64,000 nucleotides of DNA, from NCBI RefSeq assembly GCF_025060755.1, contig NZ_JANYUY010000008.1, positions 1-64,000 of the forward strand, written 5' to 3'. Positions within the stretch are counted from its first letter, which is position 1. Each line of letters begins with the position of its first letter. The notes below the pieces were generated by a model. The model worked only from the letters and a program-made list of their open reading frames with translations, was not told the DNA's origin and searched no databases. A program made the translations under genes and the position numbers. Of the stretch, positions 52,149 through 61,823 are shown one piece after another. The stretch comes from Paenibacillus doosanensis. Lineage in GTDB: Bacteria; Bacillota; Bacilli; Paenibacillales; NBRC-103111.

Positions 52149-52838
52149 GTGAAGGTTTACACCGAGCATCACAAGCTGCAGCCCTATATGTCCAAGTTTG
52201 ATTTAAGCCAAATTTTCATTGATCCTCCTTCTGTAACGATTCAGCTTCGCGAATACGAGCGCGGCGAATCCGTTCTCGCTGAGGGCGACGAGCTGGACGG
52301 TTTATATTTTCAGGTTGAGGGGCTGACCAAGGTTTCATCAAGCGTGGAAACGGGAAAATCGCTGCTGCTGCGGTTTTGCCGTCCGCTCTCCATCTTCGGC
52401 GATATTGAGCTTATTCAGAAAGTAGCCGTACAATCCAGGGTCGAAGCCGTGGAAGCCTCCCGCTTTCTCTATATCGACAAACGGACGGTGGAGCGAAAGT
52501 TGATGCGCGAGCACCGATTTTTAAACGAGCTGCTAAAGCACTTGGCCTACAAGCTTCAGACTTGTACAACGGCATCGCGAATCAACCTGCTGGCTTCCGT
52601 CGAGGAACGGCTGGCGATTTATCTTTTGACCACCCGTTTTCCGAACGAGTTCGGCAAGGAAATCCAGACGCCGCATATTCCGGAAATCGCCTCGGTGATC
52701 GGCACCACGCCAAGGCATCTGAACCGCGTGATTCATAAGCTGCATGCGCTGGGAATACTGCAAAAAGCCCGCAAAAGCTTCGAGGTGCTCGATTGGGAGC
52801 AATTGGATACGATCTCGAACGGCTTGCGTTACGATTAA
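52149..52838 (+). CDS. Crp/Fnr-family transcriptional regulator
   Basis: A 229-residue regulator with an N-terminal cNMP-binding-like barrel (LREYERGESVLAEGDELDGLYFQVEGLTKV) and a C-terminal winged HTH (IPEIASVIGTTPRHLNRVIHKLHALGIL). There is no N-terminal Cys cluster, so it is not an Fnr-type oxygen sensor, and the phosphate-binding cassette of true CRP is not evident. It is closest in style to YeiL-like proteins. I choose the GTG at 52149, 8 bases after AGAGG; TTG 52146 is also possible. Divergent from the HAD gene. Confidence 0.9.
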   Translation: MKVYTEHHKLQPYMSKFDLSQIFIDPPSVTIQLREYERGESVLAEGDELDGLYFQVEGLTKVSSSVETGKSLLLRFCRPLSIFGDIELIQKVAVQSRVEAVEASRFLYIDKRTVERKLMREHRFLNELLKHLAYKLQTCTTASRINLLASVEERLAIYLLTTRFPNEFGKEIQTPHIPEIASVIGTTPRHLNRVIHKLHALGILQKARKSFEVLDWEQLDTISNGLRYD

Positions 52839-52978
52839 AGCGGATGATTGCAGATAAAAATGATCCGCGTAGATGAGCCTCCCGCGCCCGATTCGATAAG
52901 TTCATGCCATGATGCGCCGTTGCGCGAGACCTATTCGGTCCACCGGCTATATTAAAAGAGCCAAGCCGCAGCACACAG

Positions 52979-53015
52979 AGACAGCCCCTGAAAGAGAACC
53001 CTCTTCAGGGGCTGC
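52979..53015. terminator. Possible terminator between the Crp/Fnr and mntD genes
   Basis: AGCCCCTGAA and TTCAGGGGCT are perfect 10-bp arms around 11 bases. Neither side has a strong T run, so efficiency is doubtful; it lies between two converging genes. Confidence 0.5.
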
Positions 53016-53131
53016 CGCCGTATATGGCAGGTCGCGTTCTGCCGCCGCATGAAACCGGACGCCGAACGAAATTCAGCTACCGCGCGCAGTGCGGTATGGC
53101 GTTGCCCGATCTGCATCGGCCGCCGCACCGA

Positions 53132-54016
53132 TCAAGCCGTCTTCCCCGACAGGCTGCGCCGCTGCCTCAGCTTGCGCCAGAGCACGCCGTGAGTCGGGGA
53201 GAACAGCAGCGCGAGCACGAACAGCACCCCGGCGATGCTGATCATGCAGCCTGCGATGGAGGCGTCGAGCAGCATCGACGCGTAATAACCCGCAACTGCG
53301 CTGACGATGCCGACCGCCATGCTGCAGCCGATCATGGACCCGAGCCGTTCCGTCAGCAAATACGCGGTGGCGGCCGGAACGACGAGCATGCCGACGACCA
53401 GAATCGCGCCGACGCTTTCGAAGGAAGCTACCGTAGTCACCGATACGAGCCCCATCAGCACGTAATGAAACAGAACGACCGGAATGCCTACCGCAGCCGC
53501 CAGCGCCGGATCGAAGGAGCACAGCTTGAACTGCTTGTAGAACAGGCCGATGACCGCTGCGCTGAGCAGCAGCACCAGCCCGAGCGCCCACACCGCCTTC
53601 GGCCCGATATCGACGCCGCCGAACGTCAGCGTATCCCACGGAACGCGGATAATTTCCCCGTACAGTACGCAGTCCAGATCCAGGTCGACTTGGCGGGTAT
53701 AGATGCTGACCAGCACGACGCCGACCGAGAACAGGGCGGTGAAGACGACGCCGATGGAAGCGTCCGACTGCACGCCGCTTTGCTGAAACAGCTGGATCAG
53801 GAAGACGGTGATCAGCCCGAGCGCCGAAGCGCCCAGCATCATGAAGAGCGAATCGCGCGACCCGCTGAGCAGGAAGGCGATGACGATCCCGGGCAGCACC
53901 GAATGGCTGATCGCGTCGCCGATCATCGCCATCTTGCGCAGCACGAGGAAGCAGCCGAGCAGGCTGCAGGAGCAAGCAACCAGCGCCGCCGTCAATATAA
54001 TCCAGAAGTCGTTCAC
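53132..54016 (-). CDS. mntD: Metal ABC transporter permease (MntD)
   Basis: A 294-residue membrane subunit of the ABC-3 family that imports Mn2+/Zn2+, with about eight helices (AVWALGLVLLLSAAVIGLF and the conserved GAILVVGMLVVPAATAYLL near 200). It starts with a GTG that overlaps the TGA stop of mntC (GTGA), so it is translationally coupled; GGAGGGG lies upstream. A longer in-frame extension runs into mntC and is not real. Fourth gene of mntABCD, in the order known from B. subtilis. Confidence 0.92.
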   Translation of the reverse strand: MNDFWIILTAALVACSCSLLGCFLVLRKMAMIGDAISHSVLPGIVIAFLLSGSRDSLFMMLGASALGLITVFLIQLFQQSGVQSDASIGVVFTALFSVGVVLVSIYTRQVDLDLDCVLYGEIIRVPWDTLTFGGVDIGPKAVWALGLVLLLSAAVIGLFYKQFKLCSFDPALAAAVGIPVVLFHYVLMGLVSVTTVASFESVGAILVVGMLVVPAATAYLLTERLGSMIGCSMAVGIVSAVAGYYASMLLDASIAGCMISIAGVLFVLALLFSPTHGVLWRKLRQRRSLSGKTA

Positions 54017-54999
54017 GCCTGCCCCTCCTTCCGCGCCTGCGTCTCGGCCGCCAGCGAAGCGGCGGTCTGCCCGCGCCGCAGCGGCGTCCCCGGCTCCCGT
54101 TCGTCCAGCACCGCCCGGCGCACGGACAGCCGGAGCAGCAGCTTGGCGAGCAGCCCGCGCCGAGGCGCGCAAACGACGGAGACGGCGAACAGCGCCGTGG
54201 CCGCCAGCACGCTAAGCGGCCCGGTCGGCAAGTTATTCGCCGTCGTGCTCGCCAGCGTCCCGGCGAAGCCGCTGACCGCGCCGAACAAGCCGGACAGCGC
54301 GACCATGAAACCGAGGCGCTCCGTCCAGTACCGGGCGGAGACGGCCGGCGTGATCAGCAGCGCCGACATGAGCACGACGCCGACGGCCTGAATGCCGACG
54401 ACGACCGCGACGACGATCAGAAACATCAGCAGCTGCTCCAGGAAAGCGACGGGATAGCCGAGTCCTTTGGCAAAGCCCGAATCGAAGCTCAGCAGCTTGA
54501 ACTCCTTGAACAGCAGGGCGCAGGCGGCCACCAGAACCAAGGCGACGATCGTCATCACGACAACGTCGGAATGAATCATCGAAGCGGCCTGGCCGAACAG
54601 AAACTTATCGAGCCCGCTTTGGTTGCCGCTGCCGCCATGCTGAATTTGCGTGAGCAGCACGATCCCGAAGCCGAAAAAGACGGACAGCACGATGCCGAGC
54701 GCCGAATCCTGCTTGATCCGGGAATTGCGCGTCACGAAGCCGACGCCGAACGTCGCAATAATTCCCGAGACGGCGGCTCCGATCAGGAAGAACAGGATCG
54801 ACTTGGAGCCGGTCAGCATGAAGGCGATGCAGACGCCGGGCAGCGCCGCATGGGCGAGCGCGTCGCCCATCAAGCTCTGCTTGCGCAAATAAGCGAAGCT
54901 GCCCAGCACGCCGCTGCTTAACCCCAGCAGTATGCTGCCGAGCAAAATCCACTGCGTATTCGGATCGAGGAACAATTCCAGCCAGTTGATGTTCGCCAT
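54013..54999 (-). CDS. mntC: Metal ABC transporter permease (MntC)
   Basis: A 328-residue permease of the ABC-3 family, paralogous to the next gene. It has eight or nine helices, including QSLMGDALAHAALPGVCIAF and GVVLMSALLITPAVSARYW. The C-terminal tail of about 45 residues is basic and probably cytoplasmic. I start at the ATG at 54999, 8 bases after GGGAGG. It begins 5 bases after mntB and overlaps mntD by four bases. Confidence 0.92.
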   Translation of the reverse strand: MANINWLELFLDPNTQWILLGSILLGLSSGVLGSFAYLRKQSLMGDALAHAALPGVCIAFMLTGSKSILFFLIGAAVSGIIATFGVGFVTRNSRIKQDSALGIVLSVFFGFGIVLLTQIQHGGSGNQSGLDKFLFGQAASMIHSDVVVMTIVALVLVAACALLFKEFKLLSFDSGFAKGLGYPVAFLEQLLMFLIVVAVVVGIQAVGVVLMSALLITPAVSARYWTERLGFMVALSGLFGAVSGFAGTLASTTANNLPTGPLSVLAATALFAVSVVCAPRRGLLAKLLLRLSVRRAVLDEREPGTPLRRGQTAASLAAETQARKEGQA

Positions 55000-55004
55000 G
55001 ACCT

Positions 55005-55763
55005 TCACCTCCCGCCGGCGATGACCGCTTCATCGTCGCGATCCAGCAGCGCGAGCCTGCCGCCGTAGGTTTGCTGCAGCAGCTCTCTCGTGAATACAAG
55101 TCCGGTCGGCCCGATAGCCATCAGCCGTACGTTGAGCAGGATGACCCAGTCGAAATATTCTTTCACCGTCGCAAGGTCGTGATGAACGACCAGCACAGTC
55201 TTGCCCTGCTTCTTCAGCTCGTTAAGCAGCGTGATGATCGCCTTCTCCGTCGCCGCATCCACCCCGACGAACGGCTCATCCATGAAATACAGCTTGGCGT
55301 CCTGCGCCAACGCCCTGGCGAGGAATATTCGCTGCTGCTGGCCTCCGGACAGCTGGCTGATCTGCCGGCCCGCGAAGTCGGCCATGCCGACCTTCTCCAG
55401 GCATTCCATCGCGAGCTCGCGCTCCGTCAGGCCGGGGCGCCTGAACCATCCCAGATGGCCGTAGCGTCCCATCATCACTACATCCAGCGCGCTGGTCGGG
55501 AAATCCCAGTCGACGGACTCGCGCTGCGGCACATAGCCGACGAGCTTGCGCTGTTCGCGGTACGGCTTGCCGTACAGCGCCACCTCGCCGGCAACCCGCG
55601 GGATAAGCCCCAAAGCCGCCTTGATCAGCGTCGACTTGCCGGCCCCGTTCGGCCCGACGATGCCGATCAGATTGCCCTCCGGAATATCCAGCGAAATATC
55701 TCTTAAAACCGGCTTTTTCTGATAAGCCACGGTCAAATTGCGAATGCTTAAAGGGGATTGCAT
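55005..55763 (-). CDS. mntB: Metal ABC transporter ATP-binding protein (MntB)
   Basis: A 252-residue ATPase of a metal-type ABC importer. Walker A is GPNGAGKST (37-45), the Q-loop follows in [12 protein letters not shown], the signature is LSGGQQQR and Walker B is LYFMDEP with a downstream H in VVHHD. It is most like the Mn/Zn/Fe (MntB/ZnuC) group. Second gene of mntABCD, 29 bases after mntA. Confidence 0.95.
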   Translation of the reverse strand: MQSPLSIRNLTVAYQKKPVLRDISLDIPEGNLIGIVGPNGAGKSTLIKAALGLIPRVAGEVALYGKPYREQRKLVGYVPQRESVDWDFPTSALDVVMMGRYGHLGWFRRPGLTERELAMECLEKVGMADFAGRQISQLSGGQQQRIFLARALAQDAKLYFMDEPFVGVDAATEKAIITLLNELKKQGKTVLVVHHDLATVKEYFDWVILLNVRLMAIGPTGLVFTRELLQQTYGGRLALLDRDDEAVIAGGR

Positions 55764-55792
55764 CGGTTTATTCTCCTCCTTGCTTGCACGGT

Positions 55793-56752
55793 TTATTTTA
55801 ATGCGCTAACGATCGTGTCGACATTATGGCGAACCATCCCGATATACGTTCCTTCCGGGGTTCCTTCTTCCCCCATTGCATCGGAGAACAGCTCGCCGCC
55901 GATCTTCACTTCATGCCCCTGCTTCTTCGCTCCTTCGATCACGGCTTCAATTGATTTCTTGGGCACGCTCGATTCCACGAATACCGCCTTGATTTGGTTG
56001 GCCACCATAAAATCGCGCAGGTCGCTAATGTCTTTGGACCCGTATTCCGAAGCCGTGCTGATGCCCTGCAGCCCCATCACCTTAATGCCGTAAGCATCTC
56101 CGAAGTATCCGAAGGCGTCATGCGCGGTGACGAGCACCCGCTGCTGCTCCGGTATCGAGGCGATCTGATTTCTCGCGTAATCGTCCAGCTCTTGCAGCTG
56201 CTTCGTGTAATCGTCCGCATGCTTCTTATAGTCGTCGGCGTGGGCGGGGTCCAGCTTCGTCAGCTCCTCGCGGATCACCTCCGTTGCCGAAATCCAGTGC
56301 CGCACATTGAACCAAATATGCGGATCATGGGCCGCCTCGCCTCCCTCCCAGCCTCTTAATTGCTGCTCGGCAATATTGCGCGATACCGCTACCGTCGGCT
56401 TTTCCTTCGTCATCTTCTCGAAAATCTCCACCATTTTCCCTTCCAGATGAAGGCCGTTATAAAAAATGATTTGGGCCTGCTCCAGCTTCTTCACATCCCC
56501 TTGGGACGCTTTGTACAAATGCGGATCGACTCCGGATTTCATCAGTCCCGTCACTTCCACATGCTCCCCGCCTACCTGCCTCACCACGTCCGAGATCATT
56601 CCGATCGTCGCCGTCACCTTGATCTTGCCTTCGCTCGCCGGAGAAGCTCCTTGCTGCGGCTGCCCGCAAGCCGATAGCCCCACAGCGACCGCCAAAAATA
56701 TAAACGTCATAACCAATCTTCGAAACGATGATATTACCTTCCCGCTTTTCAC
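55793..56752 (-). CDS. mntA: Metal ABC transporter substrate-binding lipoprotein (MntA)
   Basis: A 319-residue lipoprotein of the TroA/ZnuA cluster A-I family that captures Mn2+ or Zn2+. The lipobox LSAC gives C29 as the lipidated residue. Metal ligands by position are H78 (DPHLYK), H145 (DPHIWF), E260 (VFVESSV) and D291 (LFSDAMG); the His-His-Glu-Asp set favours Mn over Zn. I choose the GTG at 56752, after GGGAG and AAGGAG; starts at 56764 and 56770 are possible. MntR-like half-sites lie upstream. First gene of the operon. Confidence 0.93.
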   Translation of the reverse strand: MKSGKVISSFRRLVMTFIFLAVAVGLSACGQPQQGASPASEGKIKVTATIGMISDVVRQVGGEHVEVTGLMKSGVDPHLYKASQGDVKKLEQAQIIFYNGLHLEGKMVEIFEKMTKEKPTVAVSRNIAEQQLRGWEGGEAAHDPHIWFNVRHWISATEVIREELTKLDPAHADDYKKHADDYTKQLQELDDYARNQIASIPEQQRVLVTAHDAFGYFGDAYGIKVMGLQGISTASEYGSKDISDLRDFMVANQIKAVFVESSVPKKSIEAVIEGAKKQGHEVKIGGELFSDAMGEEGTPEGTYIGMVRHNVDTIVSALK

Positions 56753-56800
56753 GATCTCCTTCACTCCCATTCCATTTTTTAACTTTTTACCTATAGACAA

Positions 56801-56840
56801 ATTGTTTCCTTTCTAAATATTTGTTTCCTTAATACAACTT
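56801..56840. promoter_or_regulatory. MntR-like operator upstream of mntA
   Basis: TTGTTTCCT occurs twice in direct orientation (56802-56810 and 56821-56829), 19 bases apart. The second copy continues as GTTTCCTTAATACAA, close to the B. subtilis MntR site (GTTTCCTTAAGGCAA-like, from recall), so manganese-dependent repression is plausible. Confidence 0.45.
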
Positions 56841-56979
56841 ATGCATATTATATACAAAAATGTTTCTCTAGTGCAACTCTTTTTCGCCAACTTTTTTTCG
56901 GCTGCACCGTTTGGAGTTCGCGCCGCTTTTTGCTAAGATAAAAAAGACAATAGAAAATCATTTCCATAGGAGGGCTCTG

Positions 56980-58212
56980 ATGGGCAATTTCGATAAGCAG
57001 TTAAATCAATACGCGCAAATTATCGTCAACATCGGCGTCAATATTCAAAAAGGGCAGACGCTCGTCATCAACGCGGCGCTCGACGCGGCCGAGCTGGTCC
57101 GTTTGCTTGTCAAAAAGGCTTATGAAGCCGGCGCTTATACGGTCAAAGTCAACTGGTCCGACGATACCGTCTCCCGCTTGCGGTACGACCTCGCTCCGGA
57201 CGAGTCTTTCCTCGAAGAGCCCAAGTGGTATGCGGGCGAAATGCTGGAGCTGGCGGAGAAGGGCTTCGCTGTCATCAGCGTCGTCTCGTCCGACCCGGAT
57301 CTGCTGAAGGGCGTGCCTCAGGAGCGGATCGTCAATTATCAGAAAACGTACGGCAAAGCGATGGCCAAATACCGCCAGTATATGCAGTCGGATAAATTCA
57401 GCTGGTGCGTCGTCGCGGCGCCTTCTCCGGCATGGGCGGCCAAGGTGTTCCCGAATTTGCCGGAGCAAGAACAGCTCGCTAAGCTGTGGGAAGCGATCCT
57501 CTCCACCGTGCGCGTCGATCAGGACGATCCGGTAGCCGCCTGGGAGAAGCACATCCAAACGCTCAACGAGAAATCCGCCTATTTGAACGCCAAAAAATAT
57601 AAGAAGCTGCACTACATCGCTCCCGGCACCGATCTGACCATCGAGCTTCCGGAAGGCCATATCTGGGTCGCCGCGGACAGCATTAACGAGCAGGGGCACG
57701 CGTTCGTCGCCAACATGCCGACCGAGGAGGTGTTCACCGCCCCGCTCGCTACCGGCGTAAACGGCAAAGTATCCAGCACCAAGCCGCTCAGCTACGGAGG
57801 CAACATCATCGACGGCTTCACGTTGACCTTCGAGAACGGCCGCATCGTGGACGTATCCGCCAAGCAGGGCGAGGAGACGCTGCGCGGGCTGATCGAGATG
57901 GACGAAGGCTCCCATTATCTTGGCGAGGTGGCGCTTGTTCCTCATCGCTCACCGATTTCCGAATCGAATATTTTGTACTATAACACGCTGTTCGACGAGA
58001 ACGCCTCCAATCATTTGGCGATCGGAAGCGCTTATGCGTTCTGCCTCGAAGGCGGCAAAGGCTTGTCTCAAGACGAGCTGAAGTCCAGAGGGCTTAACAC
58101 GAGCATTGCGCATGTAGATTTTATGATCGGTTCTGCGGAGATGGACATTTACGGGGTGATGGCGGACGGCGCCGAGGAACCTGTGTTCCAAAAGGGCGGC
58201 TGGGCATTCTGA
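56980..58212 (+). CDS. M29-family aminopeptidase
   Basis: A 410-residue cytosolic leucyl-type metalloaminopeptidase of MEROPS family M29 (AmpS / Thermus aminopeptidase T type). Metal- and substrate-binding segments near the C-terminal half read ADSINEQGHAFVANMPTEEVFTAP, MDEGSHYLGEVALVPH and NHLAIGSAYAFCLEGG, then HVDFMIGSAEMDIYG. I start at the ATG at 56980, after AGGAGGG; an upstream in-frame extension has no site. It is divergent from mntA and closed by a short terminator. It releases N-terminal amino acids from peptides. Confidence 0.93.
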   Translation: MGNFDKQLNQYAQIIVNIGVNIQKGQTLVINAALDAAELVRLLVKKAYEAGAYTVKVNWSDDTVSRLRYDLAPDESFLEEPKWYAGEMLELAEKGFAVISVVSSDPDLLKGVPQERIVNYQKTYGKAMAKYRQYMQSDKFSWCVVAAPSPAWAAKVFPNLPEQEQLAKLWEAILSTVRVDQDDPVAAWEKHIQTLNEKSAYLNAKKYKKLHYIAPGTDLTIELPEGHIWVAADSINEQGHAFVANMPTEEVFTAPLATGVNGKVSSTKPLSYGGNIIDGFTLTFENGRIVDVSAKQGEETLRGLIEMDEGSHYLGEVALVPHRSPISESNILYYNTLFDENASNHLAIGSAYAFCLEGGKGLSQDELKSRGLNTSIAHVDFMIGSAEMDIYGVMADGAEEPVFQKGGWAF

Positions 58213-58251
58213 TATGACCCGAACCGACGTTTCAAGCGGAATTTTCATGGA

Positions 58252-58278
58252 AAAAGGGGCCTTCAAAGGCCCCTTTAA
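58252..58278 (+). terminator. Terminator of the aminopeptidase gene
   Basis: AAAGGGGCCTT, short loop CA, AAGGCCCCTTT then AACG. The T run is short, but the stem is perfect. Confidence 0.75.
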
Positions 58279-58298
58279 CGTTCGCCGGTCTGCCGGCG

Positions 58299-58838
58299 TT
58301 AGGAGAACAGGAAATCGACATCGGTAAGCACCTGGTCGGTCAGCGGAAAAATAATTTGCTCCTCCTTCTCCAGATGGTCTGTCAGTATACGGCAAGCCTG
58401 GGTCAAGTACGCGGCCGCGCGTTTCACCGGCAGCGCATCCGAATCCGATTTGAGCGCGTGAACGGCCCGGAAGAACGAATTCATATGATCCATAGCCCGT
58501 TCGTGCTCCTTCTCCAACATCCATAAGGAAGGTACGACGGAAGGCCGCTTATACTTATGAAAATACAGGTTCAGAAAAGGATACAGCTCCTTCTCCTCCC
58601 AATGGGAATGCCTCTCCAGCTCCTCCTGAAAAGCCATCGCCCACAGCCTCAGATGCAGCAATGTCCCTCTGGCTTTGACCGGATCGCGCTCGCGCTCCGC
58701 CAGCACCGATTGCTCCGCCATATCGCGAAGCACCTGCAGCAGTTCGCCGTGCTCCCGCTTCAAACGGTCTACGAGCTCCGACAACTCTGTCACATGTGCG
58801 CTTGTGTACTCCTCCCGAGGCTGAAATTGCCCACTCAT
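58299..58838 (-). CDS. Hemerythrin-like domain protein
   Basis: A 179-residue four-helix protein. Potential di-iron or heme ligands follow the hemerythrin HHE pattern: KREHGELLQ (about 29), ERHSHWEEKELYPFL (about 76-86), EKEHERAMDHM (about 112) and LTDHLEKEEQIIFPL (about 154-163). It has the length of Firmicute HHE proteins, which sense or scavenge oxygen, NO or iron. It lies alone on the minus strand with a long gap before the PBP gene. The function here is unknown. Confidence 0.85.
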   Translation of the reverse strand: MSGQFQPREEYTSAHVTELSELVDRLKREHGELLQVLRDMAEQSVLAERERDPVKARGTLLHLRLWAMAFQEELERHSHWEEKELYPFLNLYFHKYKRPSVVPSLWMLEKEHERAMDHMNSFFRAVHALKSDSDALPVKRAAAYLTQACRILTDHLEKEEQIIFPLTDQVLTDVDFLFS

Positions 58839-58955
58839 AGCTCCACCTCCAAATGAATGTTGTTTACATGTATACTTTACAGATTACTCCCGGACCCCTT
58901 GGTTGTATGTGTGACTTATCACAATTGCCGCTTATTTTTTTATCGGCGGAGAATG

Positions 58956-59015
58956 CAAAAAAACTCTTCGGCGGGCCGCGTTCATCAAGAAAGCGGTCTT
59001 CCAAAGAGTTTTTTG
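58956..59015 (-). terminator. Terminator of the PBP gene
   Basis: On the minus strand AAAAAACTCTT and AAGAGTTTTTTT enclose GGAAGACCGC/GCGGCCCGCC-type inner pairing. It is A/T-symmetric and may work in both directions. Confidence 0.8.
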
Positions 59016-59035
59016 CGTGGCGCGGCCGGCTGCGG

Positions 59036-61078
59036 CTACGGCGTGTCCGTGTCCGCCTTCTTGCCTTTCGGCACGCCGTCGAGCCCGTAATACTGGTCGT
59101 ATGCGTCGAATATTTTGCGCGCGATCGGCGCCGCGTTCCAAGCTCCGAAGCCGCCTTCCGGCACGACGACCGCTACGGCCAGCTTCGGCTTCTCCGCGGG
59201 CACATAGGCGATAAAGACCGCGTTGTCGATCATTTTGCCGCCGACCGATTGGGTCGAGGTTCCCGTCTTGCGGGCTACCGAGTACGGAAAGCCTTCGAAG
59301 CCCTGCACGTTAACCTTTAGCATTCCTTTTTGGATGGCATCCCAGTAAGCGTCCGGGAACGAGGTTTCCTCCATCACCTCAGGCTCCACTTTGCTCACCG
59401 GCTTGAAGTCGTAGGTTTCGATCTTGTCGACCAAAAGCGGCTTCAGCTTCTTGCCGCGGTTGGCAAGCGTCGCCGCATACTGCGCCATCTGCAGCGTCGT
59501 ATATTTCTCGTTCTGCCCCCAGGAGGCGTATACCATCCGGGACTGCAGCGTTTCCTTCGTATTCGTCTTGAACTCGCTGATCCCCGCCGATTCCCGAGGC
59601 AGCCCGCTGCCCGTCAGCACGCCGAGACCGAATTTGTTCAAATACGATTCCCAGATGTCGACGGCCTGCTGCCCGCTGCGCATATACAGCGGATTGCCGA
59701 TCATCGCCGACATGAACGTGTTGGAGGAATGCCAGATCGCGTCCGCCGCATTGATCAGGCCGTACGCGGCCCGGTCGGAGTTCGTCAGCTTGGCGTTGTT
59801 GTCTTTACCGTAGGTAAACACCCCGGTATCGTTATAGGTCGTCCCTACGCCGAACAAGCCTTCGTTCAAGCCGATCAGCACCGACAGCGGCTTGATGATG
59901 GAACCGACGTACACGATCGAGGTCGGGTGATTTTTCAGCTCGTTCTCCGGATAGTCCGGATACGCCGTCGTAATCGTGCCGTTATTGATGAACGGCTGGA
60001 TGCGCTGGTACTCCTGCGTGGAAATGCCGCCGTTCCACACGTTCGGATCGTAGTCCGGCATGCTCGCCATCGTGACGACCCTTCCCGTGTCGACCTCCAT
60101 CGCCACCGCATATCCCGCCTTCGCGTTCGGCGCATAGCCGTAATGGGACGCGCGGGCCGCAGGCGACTTGGCGTAGGCAAGCTGATCGATAATCGCCTGC
60201 TCGGCCACCTGCTGAATATCTTTGTTGATCGTCAGGAACAGATTGTTCCCTTTCTCCGGGGCTTCGATCGACACTTTGCCGATAATTTTTTGCGAGGCGT
60301 TGACCGGATACGTCTTCATGCCGTTTTTCCCGCGCAGCTCATCCTGATACATCAGCTCGATGCCGTCATAGCCGACGTCCTCGGTATCCAGATAGCCGTC
60401 CGTCGTACTCTTGTTCTTATAAAAATCGAGCCCGTTCTTCGGCTCCCTTGCCTGCGAAAACGGCCGCATATAGCCGATAAGCTGTACGGCGATCTTATCC
60501 GGATCGTAGGTGCGGATGCTCTCCTCCATCACCTCAAGCCATTTCAGCTCGTCGCGGTGCTCGAGGATATAAGCGATTTCCTTATCCGACAAGCCGGATT
60601 TGATCCGCCGCGGAACGAACGAATAGCTTGGCGCGGTCGTCGAATTTTTGTCCAGATCGTATCCGACGTCCATCGATTTAATAATATCGGCCGCCGTCAT
60701 CTGCGGCTTGCCCGGATCGCCGTACTCCTTGAACAAGGCTTCCAGCTTGCCTGCCAGTGCGATAACGTCATCCTTCTTCTGATCGGATTCCATACGGAAA
60801 TATAAGGACTGGGTCGAATTCGTAAACGCCAGCGGGTAACCGTTGCTGTCGAAAATATTGCCGCGGATCGGCGCGATCGGCGTATCCCGTTTGGTCGTCT
60901 GGGCTTCTGCCGCCTTCAGCTGCTTGCCCTCGACAAACTGCAAAATCGCCAGCCGGACGATCAGGACGGAAAATAAAACGAACGTGCAGAAGAAAAATAG
61001 ATTGATTCGAACGGTGTAATGACGCCGCTTGTTCGATTCGTGCTTTTGCGGGTCATCCGTCGACATGGACTTTCTCAT
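59036..61078 (-). CDS. Class B penicillin-binding protein (transpeptidase)
   Basis: A 680-residue peptidoglycan transpeptidase with one N-terminal membrane anchor (about 25-47). The N-terminal dimerisation domain opens with APIRGNIFDSNGYPLA. In the transpeptidase domain, the nucleophile is S393 in VGSIIKPLS, the second motif is S451-S-N453, and the third is K604-T-G606 in ARKTGTSTQ. It belongs to the PBP2/MrdA-type (PbpA/PbpH-like) group that cross-links lateral wall with RodA-type SEDS proteins; no rodA lies nearby. It starts 31 bases downstream of the HAD gene, probably co-transcribed. The C-terminus is basic and acidic (KGKKADTDTP). Confidence 0.93.
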   Translation of the reverse strand: MRKSMSTDDPQKHESNKRRHYTVRINLFFFCTFVLFSVLIVRLAILQFVEGKQLKAAEAQTTKRDTPIAPIRGNIFDSNGYPLAFTNSTQSLYFRMESDQKKDDVIALAGKLEALFKEYGDPGKPQMTAADIIKSMDVGYDLDKNSTTAPSYSFVPRRIKSGLSDKEIAYILEHRDELKWLEVMEESIRTYDPDKIAVQLIGYMRPFSQAREPKNGLDFYKNKSTTDGYLDTEDVGYDGIELMYQDELRGKNGMKTYPVNASQKIIGKVSIEAPEKGNNLFLTINKDIQQVAEQAIIDQLAYAKSPAARASHYGYAPNAKAGYAVAMEVDTGRVVTMASMPDYDPNVWNGGISTQEYQRIQPFINNGTITTAYPDYPENELKNHPTSIVYVGSIIKPLSVLIGLNEGLFGVGTTYNDTGVFTYGKDNNAKLTNSDRAAYGLINAADAIWHSSNTFMSAMIGNPLYMRSGQQAVDIWESYLNKFGLGVLTGSGLPRESAGISEFKTNTKETLQSRMVYASWGQNEKYTTLQMAQYAATLANRGKKLKPLLVDKIETYDFKPVSKVEPEVMEETSFPDAYWDAIQKGMLKVNVQGFEGFPYSVARKTGTSTQSVGGKMIDNAVFIAYVPAEKPKLAVAVVVPEGGFGAWNAAPIARKIFDAYDQYYGLDGVPKGKKADTDTP

Positions 61079-61109
61079 GTTGCTACAGCTCCTTTAAATC
61101 CTTGAAAAG

Positions 61110-61823
61110 TCATGCGAGCAGCTCGAGCAGGGAATGAATCCCGGCTCCCGAATGATAATCGTAACGTTTGATCTTAACGGCGTCGATCCCCGCCTGCGCA
61201 GGGGCCCAAATGTCGTTCGTATCGTGATCGCCGACGTACAAAATATCCGACGCGGCAAGTCCCGAACGCTCCAGCGCCAGATGAAAAATAGCCGGGTCCG
61301 GCTTCTCCAGGCCAACCTCCGTGGATACGATGACCGGATCGAAATGATGCAGAATCCCCTGGTGCCGGAGAATGTCCGTCAGCGTCGGCGCAAAATTGGA
61401 AATAATGCCGAGCCGGAATCCTCTTTGCTTCAGCGCCTCCACGCTTTCCTTCACATCATCGAAAAGCCGGTACGGCTGAGGTCCCGTAAACAGCTCGTAC
61501 ATGCCGCGGCAGCAGTCGTCGATTTGCTCGTCGGTCCACCGTTCCTCGTGCACGCCGAGCTTTTCCAGAATGTAACGGTATAGCTTCATCCAGAAAGCGC
61601 GGTCTGACTCCGGCGTGCAGGGCTCGTACGCATCGACCTGTCTGCCGTAGTAAAAGAGCCGGAACGCTTCGGTGAACAGCCGTCCCACCCGTTCTTCGTC
61701 GCGCCGAAGCGACCGATCGGCCAAATATTGCCGCATTATCGTCTGTGATGCCGGTATCGTCATCAGCGTATCCCCTACGTCAAAAAAGACGGCTTTATAC
61801 GCATGTAATGGTTTTGGTATCAT
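61110..61823 (-). CDS. HAD-superfamily hydrolase (YjjG-like)
   Basis: A 237-residue phosphatase with a C1 cap. Motif I is VFFDVGDTLMT; the usual second Asp is in position. Motif II is IISNFAP, motif III Lys is in GLEKPDPAIF, and motif IV is VGDHDTNDIWAP. It resembles pyrimidine 5'-nucleotidase/YjjG and related house-cleaning phosphatases. I start at the ATG at 61823, after GGAGAAGGAG; the longer frame upstream has no site. It lies just before the PBP gene on the same strand. The substrate is unknown. Confidence 0.9.
   Translation of the reverse strand: MIPKPLHAYKAVFFDVGDTLMTIPASQTIMRQYLADRSLRRDEERVGRLFTEAFRLFYYGRQVDAYEPCTPESDRAFWMKLYRYILEKLGVHEERWTDEQIDDCCRGMYELFTGPQPYRLFDDVKESVEALKQRGFRLGIISNFAPTLTDILRHQGILHHFDPVIVSTEVGLEKPDPAIFHLALERSGLAASDILYVGDHDTNDIWAPAQAGIDAVKIKRYDYHSGAGIHSLLELLA

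Noticed and set aside
53024-54391. 455-codon plus-strand frame over mntD/mntC
   Set aside because: Antisense to two good permease genes; low-complexity Arg/Asp/Gln translation.
59330-60805. 491-codon plus-strand frame over the PBP gene
   Set aside because: Antisense to a PBP with all three catalytic motifs; no start site or domain.
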